From Thelephora terrestris (Eukaryota; Basidiomycota; Agaricomycetes; Thelephorales; Thelephoraceae), in contig WIUZ02000004.1 of assembly GCA_015956445.1 (NCBI GenBank), positions 1,054,001 to 1,118,000 on the forward strand: DNA of 64,000 nt, in the 5' to 3' direction. The translations under genes and the position numbers were made by a program. The notes beneath the pieces were generated by a model, which saw nothing but the letters and a program-made list of their open reading frames with translations, was not told where the DNA came from and ran no database searches. Of this stretch, positions 58,610-64,000 are shown piece by piece. Position 1 is the first letter of the stretch, and the number at the start of each line of letters is the position of its first letter.

Positions 58610-61600
58610 TTAAGGGGGAGGACGGGTGGTCCACTCTCCCTGGTTCTCACCCGTGGTACTGACGGGGCTTTGTAGAGCAGCGGAAATCAATTCGGGCAGA
58701 TCATCGTCATCCCTCTCCTCAACAAAATAAGAGGCGAGGATGTCAGCAGACTGCTCAGATGGCGGCCTCGGGAACGCAGATAATCCCGAGATGCGTGAAC
58801 CGCCACTGTCTATCGTAAGGTGACTCGAACGAGTAAGGCTAGTGGATGGCAACACGAGGGTAGAAGAAAGTATCGGCCTTGCGGTCGGGTTAATAATATC
58901 GTCAACCAAAGCAACGTGTCCTGTGACCGTGAATCAGCCAGAGACAATGTAGCGTTCTTTTTGAGAAAACAAACCAGACTCGCGGCGCGGGCTGTTGATC
59001 GGAGGCGGGGTGGAAACTGCCTCAACGTTGCCAAGACGTAAGGTTTCTTGGGAGAAATTAAGTTCGATGTTTTTGAACGGGCAAGAGTACCAACCTGTAA
59101 TTTCGTTATAATCCTCGTCAGGGATTCTATCCGAGAGGGACGAGGCTTCGGATTCTACATCTTCGGGGAAGTCCTCTCGCGATGGTGTAAAGGGTTGATC
59201 CAAAGGGTGGAGTTGGGGGAGCGAGGAAAGGAAAACACGGGTCGACCCCAAAACGGACGAAGAACCGTCTGACCATGAAGATCTACGCGCCAAAGACACG
59301 GGGTCACTCAGCCCCCCATCGTGTTGGCCCTCGAGTTGAGCGTCGTCCTCAGGGACACGCTCCTCGTTGCGAATTTCATTCAGGTCTTCACTGAGTTGGC
59401 GTACAAGTGTCGTAAGCTGGCTCCTGTTCCTCGTCAGATTTACAGAGTTAATGGCGGTCCGCTGAACCTCGTGTTCCGTTGCTGGAACAGGGACGGGAGG
59501 CAATTCAGGTCGACTGGTTGAGGGGTTATAAAAGAGATCTTGGAAGCGCTCCAAATCATCTAATCTTCCAATCTGTCCTGGCGTAAGCGGAGGAGATGAG
59601 TCATGCGATAATCCAGGAGATGATCCACTCGACTCCATACGCCGCATGGGCGTCGATGGACCAGTAAACACAGACGGATTGACCTGACCCGAGGAAACGG
59701 TATGCAGTGATGTAGGATCAGAGTTGTCACTGTGAGTCCGGGGAAGGCTAGCAGGTGGCTCCAGCCCCTGATTATGGAAGGTGCCTTCGTCACCGCTATC
59801 ATCCGCGACATCCATAACTTCGTTTACTTTGGGTAAAGGGAATGTTTTCAACCGACTTGATACCGTCCGCTCAGGTTGAGGGCCGTATGGATGAGGGTCT
59901 TCGCTCGTACCGACCCCGCTATCCGTGCTCGGACTTTGACGGCTGCGCCCCAGAGTCATGGCAAGCGCATCGCTCATTCGCAAGACATCGTTATCCCTAT
60001 GCAACGTTGTGTCGAAGGGTGGCCGTTCGATGACCCCTGGTCGGTAAGTGGTGCGCGAAGTCGTGAGGTCTGTGGGAGCGTCTTCAATATACGGGGAATA
60101 TTGAATTTCCTCGGAGTGAATTTCGCGTAGGCGACCTGGGGCGATCTCTGCAAACATCCTTCTCGCAGGAGAGACAGCTTGTTCGCGATGAACCCATTGT
60201 GATAAAGTCGCAGGATGCGCTGAGTGGATCGCGTAAGGGTGGACGATCGGCTGTCTATAATGTGTCGTCTCCGGTGACGGGGTCGACGTTGCCGACGCGC
60301 GGTAGTGGTTGTCCCACCCTTGTGCGTATGGGTGCGCTGACAATGCGATCGGCTCATCGTTCATGTGTTCTTCAGGGGGCAACGGCGAAGATATGGCGAT
60401 CCCAATTTCCTCGGTGGACTGAATCCTACTCGACAAAGGCGGAGAGACGCGGGGTCTCTGGCGAGGAGACACGAGGAAACTACGATCTGGAGATATCCGC
60501 TTCTGATCCACAGAGCAGGGGGTCAAAACGACACTTTGTGGGGAGATCGTTCCTTGTCGCCGTTCCGAGAGGGTGATGATATTGGCGTCGCCTTTTTCAG
60601 TGAACGCGTACAAGACGCCCGGACTTGACGTTTCGTCAGATTCAGCGCAAAGTCCGGTGGCGGTGGACTTGGCACAATGCAAGATTGATGAAACTGATCC
60701 CGCGCGTCTATGTCCGTGACGATTGTGAATTGTGCCAACCGACCTAGAGTGTCCATGCGACTTGGAGCGCAACAGAGGAAACGTAGAAGCAAAAGGACGA
60801 GTTATCTGGCCTTCCCCAGAAACGACTCGCGTTGGAATTGTGGATGAATTCGCCTTTGCGTGAACAGCAGACGGGATGACCTGGTGACCAAGCAAGCTCC
60901 TCTCCTTCAAAAAGTCAAAGGTTCCTATGGGAGGTTGCCGGTAGGAAGGTTTTTTCGTTTTCCCCAAGGACCTAGTCCTCGACAATGAGCGAGTGCGTTT
61001 GTTACCAAGCGAATTGGTAGCACGCTCCCGCCACATCTGACGTTCGGTTTGAAGGTTTTGCTTGTCGGCTAGAACGCTGCAAACTGTCAGTAAAGTCAAT
61101 CCGCGCCGTTCGAGGTGTATACATACGTCATGAGAGACGGTATCGGGCTGGGCAATGCGAGATCGTCCAAAGCGAAACTCCTTGGTCTCAGAGCAGAAGG
61201 TGAATGAGGCGCGGAAATCACCCTGGGAGAACGGGGAGTTCGAAGTTCGGACGCGGACATTGATTTTTTCAACGACTTGGGTTCCGAGGGGACTTCTACC
61301 TGTGGGAAGACAACACTTTCGGCAGGGCTCACAAGTCGACGTTCGGTTGTGGTAGGGTCTTCCTCCAGGTGACGCAGTAGGAAGCGAGGTCGGGGAAACA
61401 TGAACGCATCGCACCAGGTTTCAGCGGACAGCCAATGGGGCTTAGTTTTTACGTAAAGAGCGGGTTGGGAGGAAGAACGTAAGTCAGGTGTGGACGAGGA
61501 TGCTTTCAAGAAGGAAGCGCGGGATGAAGGTTTTAAGTGCGCAGGTATTTTCTTCGGACGGCGATTGACGATGTCGTTCCGTAGATTCTGCGGGTTCGCC

Positions 61601-62352
61601 TGGACGGGTGCTTTTCCGAGGTGCGCAGAGGTAGCATGTGGGTGTCGCGGTGCCGCCGCGACACTGTTTGACCTCGAACGACGAGGGGCTTGCGTATAAA
61701 CATACGATGATGTCGCGGGGTTGTTGTCGGAAGATGACCCAGACGAACGCGTCATTCGATGCTTACTGCCGCTCTTGGAGAAGCTTTTGCGAAGATCTGT
61801 CATCGAGGCTCGAAAAACAGAGTTGCGACGCTGGAACGGGGTATATGCGTGTGGTCATACAGGGAAAGGTTAAGGACTCACATTCGAAGACGACCTAGAG
61901 TGACTCTGCGTTGACCTATGGACAGGAACTGGAGTGTCTCCAACGCCACCGCCTTGATCCAAGCTGACGTAGGTCGCTTTGGGTGGGGGTGTACTGTTTT
62001 GGCGAACGCGACCGAACTTCTGGCGAGGTTCAGTCATAACGTTAGACAGCGTCACCCTCGAAGCGTCCGAATATCTGCGGCTGTTGGAGATAGTGCTGTG
62101 AGCCTTTCCTCCGCTTAGGAGAAATTGAGAAAACGAGCGCGCGTCGACGGGGGTATTTTGTGCGCCGCTGTCCCAATAACCGCGAATTTCTTGACTTCTA
62201 GTGGGAGGTTCGTAAGGCCCATTATAAGGAATGTACGAGTCGTCTTCTCCTTGCGAATCGCTATTCCCTGTCACCGGAGTAGAACCAATACCCAGCGCCA
62301 GACCAATGCGAGAAAGCCGGGCGAGCGGGGCATTACGCGACTTGGTCGCCAT
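58610..62352 (-). CDS. Large, mostly disordered Ser/Pro-rich protein, four exons, about 1,150 aa
   Basis: Unrecognised. MATKSRNAPLARLSRIGLAL begins the first exon (62352). Introns near 61780-61878 (3' end uncertain), 61078-61130 and 58971-59021 join four exons. The longest, about 58980-61078, is continuous. Composition is dominated by Ser, Pro, Arg and Thr, with many SP/TP and RSxS sites (SRTRSLGKTKKPS, SGSSPGLSHDSSPPLTP), which suggests kinase control. Short ordered islands include GTFDFLKERSLLGHQVIP and LTPGQIGRLDDLERFQDLFY. A predicted helix (LTTLVRQLSEDLNEIRNEER) lies in the C-terminal third. The last exon (DDIINPTARPILSSTLVLPS) ends at 58610. A scaffold or signalling role is possible but not shown. 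Confidence 0.75.
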
Positions 62353-62676
62353 TGAACCGCATGAGCTGGTTTACGGGAAACTTGTCGGTGACGGGGAAGG
62401 CAAAGGAACGGAGATGGCGGAAGAAAGCGTGGCCGCCGCCGCGGACGAGAGATTGGCCTGGTCAAATGTCGGACAGGCGCGGCTGGAGCGGAGTTCGTTC
62501 TCCCGACAAGCAAAAAATCCCGAGTCGATCCCCCCCGAATTCCTTGGATACAAATCATAGCCTGTCGCATTTTGGCAAAGAATAACAACATATGGGGCAA
62601 TAGAGTATGGCCATTGCTACTATCTAAATACCCACGATACAAACAAACGCCTGGCTAAGAGCCAACCAGGGCCCGT
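62353..62676. other. Intergenic between RPS13 3' end and disordered-protein gene start
   Basis: About 320 bases: promoter of the minus-strand disordered-protein gene and 3' flank of RPS13. No gene seen. Confidence 0.5.
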
Positions 62677-63239
62677 TCAGGTAACAAGTGTCGAGGCGGT
62701 GGCTGAGTCGTATTTAAACGTTGGTGGGATCTGTTGCTTGGTCTTGTAGTAGCGGGCAAGGCGGTGAATGCGGGACTCGATCAAGATCAAACGAAACTTG
62801 GAGTCTTTGTCCTTCCTGTTGGTTTCGAGGTGCTTGCGAACGGCGACAGCCTTCTTTATGAGGTGGTAGAGATCCTCAGGGATGGAGGGAGCGAGACCTA
62901 ATTTGGAATCAAGGGATGCTGAGAGTGATATCACGCCACAGGCACTGACCGCTTGATTTAAGGATACGAAGGATCTTGTTACCAGTAACAAACCGCACTT
63001 GCGGAATGCCGTGCGAATCACGGAGAGTAACACCGATTTGAGATGGTTTCAAACCCTTACGGGCGAGTTTGCAGATGTGCTCAACGACATCGTCGGGAGT
63101 GGTCTTGAGCCATGTGGGGGGCGTACGGCGATACGGAAGTGCCGAGGACGCTAAGGAGGTTCGTGAGTACGCTGTTGCATCATGACAAGTCCTGCAGATC
63201 GATACCAATGCCCTTTCCCGGAGCGTGCATACGACCCAT
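62677..63239 (-). CDS. RPS13: 40S ribosomal protein S13 (uS15), three exons
   Basis: Small-subunit ribosomal protein. [12 protein letters not shown] (first exon, ATG at 63239) is joined by an intron (about 63153-63206) to [20 protein letters not shown], then [20 protein letters not shown]. After a second intron (about 62898-62948) come [40 protein letters not shown] and [20 protein letters not shown], with the stop at 62677. 151 aa, the usual size, every block conserved. Divergent from RPS6, 240 bases away. Confidence 0.98.
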
Positions 63240-63479
63240 GGTGATTCTGAGCAAAACCAAACATTGTCAAACTCATGAACCCCTAAAATATCGAGAGATA
63301 TGGTCCTGCGTCGTACGCACAATTTTTATCGTGTCGGGGAGATACAAGTGGTGGACGCTGCTATCGACCGGGAGGCGGAAGGGTGATTCGGGAATTGCCC
63401 CGTACTGTACAGCCGATCACAAGCCACACTACCTCATAGTCTCTACTGAACATTTCGTTAATTCCTCGGTCCCACAAGT
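63240..63479. promoter_or_regulatory. 240-bp bidirectional promoter, RPS13/RPS6
   Basis: Separates the start codons of two ribosomal protein genes on opposite strands and must drive both. It is AT-rich near 63281-63298 and 63325-63332. I could not pick out a known ribosomal-protein promoter element with confidence. Confidence 0.6.
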
Positions 63480-64000
63480 ATGAAGCTCAACATCGCCAGT
63501 AAGTTGCACTCGGTACATATCCATGGATCGTTTGTCCTGATATCATTTCTTGAGACCCTGCGACTGGAGCTCAAAAGCTTCTCGACATCGACGATGAAAA
63601 GAGATTGTACGTTTCAGAGGCATGTCGAAATGCTCCCCATTTCTAACTGACGATCTAGCCGTATCTTCTACGAAAAGAAGATCTCACAGGAAGTCCCAGC
63701 CGATTCCATTGGCGACGAATGGAAGGGCTACATCTTCCGCATTACTGGCGGTAACGACAAACAAGGTTTCCCTATGAAGCAGGGTGTTCTTGTCCCATAC
63801 CGTGTCCGCCTCCTCCTTTCCGATGGTCATTCTTGCTACCGTACTCGACGAACTGGCGAGCGTAAACGAAAGTCCGTTCGTGGATGCATTGTCGGCCCCG
63901 ATATTGCCGTTCTATCGTTGGTTATCATCAAGCAGGGTGAGAAGGACATTGAAGGGTTGACCGATGTCGCTCTCCCCAAGCGCCTTGGTCCCAAGAGGGC
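63480..64000 (+). CDS. RPS6: 40S ribosomal protein S6 (eS6), C-terminus beyond the right edge
   Basis: Small-subunit ribosomal protein, target of S6 kinase at its C-terminus (outside the window). MKLNIA is followed by an intron (63503 to about 63553), then [18 protein letters not shown], a second intron (about 63608-63659) and [20 protein letters not shown]. Next are [40 protein letters not shown] and [16 protein letters not shown], running to the end. The family match is complete over the visible part. Confidence 0.98.

Overview
The window is nuclear DNA of a basidiomycete fungus, most likely an Agaricomycete. Genes are interrupted by many 50-60 base GT...AG introns. The gene set is eukaryotic (KIN1-type kinase, AUR1, tafazzin, cytosolic ArgRS, 40S proteins S13 and S6). 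It also holds families typical of mushroom-forming fungi: BTB proteins, a DUF6699 protein and two HMG-box regulators. No bacterial, viral or organellar block, CRISPR array, rRNA or convincing tRNA was seen. All multi-exon models were spliced by eye, so exon edges are approximate unless stated. Layout: 1-6.7 kb carries the N-terminal half of a KIN1/MARK kinase (runs off the left edge), a zinc-finger gene, a small coiled-coil gene and a UDP-glycosyltransferase. 7.4-12 kb has two unrecognised multi-exon genes around a gene-poor stretch with a compound hairpin. 12-25.5 kb is dense: O-acetylhomoserine sulfhydrylase (about 14 introns), a Rieske-DUF455 fusion, a disordered protein, a BTB gene divergent from a phytanoyl-CoA dioxygenase-like gene, a SAP-like protein, a divergent Ca2+/H+ exchanger and AUR1. 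25.7-31 kb has a double-BTB gene, tafazzin and a DHA1-type MFS transporter. 31-36.6 kb is gene-poor and holds a 308-bp MITE with 18-bp terminal inverted repeats and an 8-bp target duplication. 36.6-46.7 kb has two HMG-box genes flanking a DUF6699 gene and a HhH-GPD DNA glycosylase. 46.7-53.3 kb is almost empty apart from an eroded alpha/beta-hydrolase. 53.6-64 kb has ArgRS, a secreted beta-carbonic anhydrase, a large disordered protein and the head-to-head RPS13/RPS6 pair (RPS6 cut by the right edge). Themes: most genes are independent housekeeping or accessory units, not an operon or an obvious secondary-metabolite cluster. Several lie in close divergent pairs that probably share promoters (BTB/PhyH, AUR1/double-BTB, RPS13/RPS6). 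The largest intergenic spaces surround the two HMG-box genes, as is common for developmental regulators. The least familiar items are the Rieske-DUF455 fusion, the exchanger with altered signature motifs, the double-BTB protein and the MITE. I did not find a clearly new multi-gene system.
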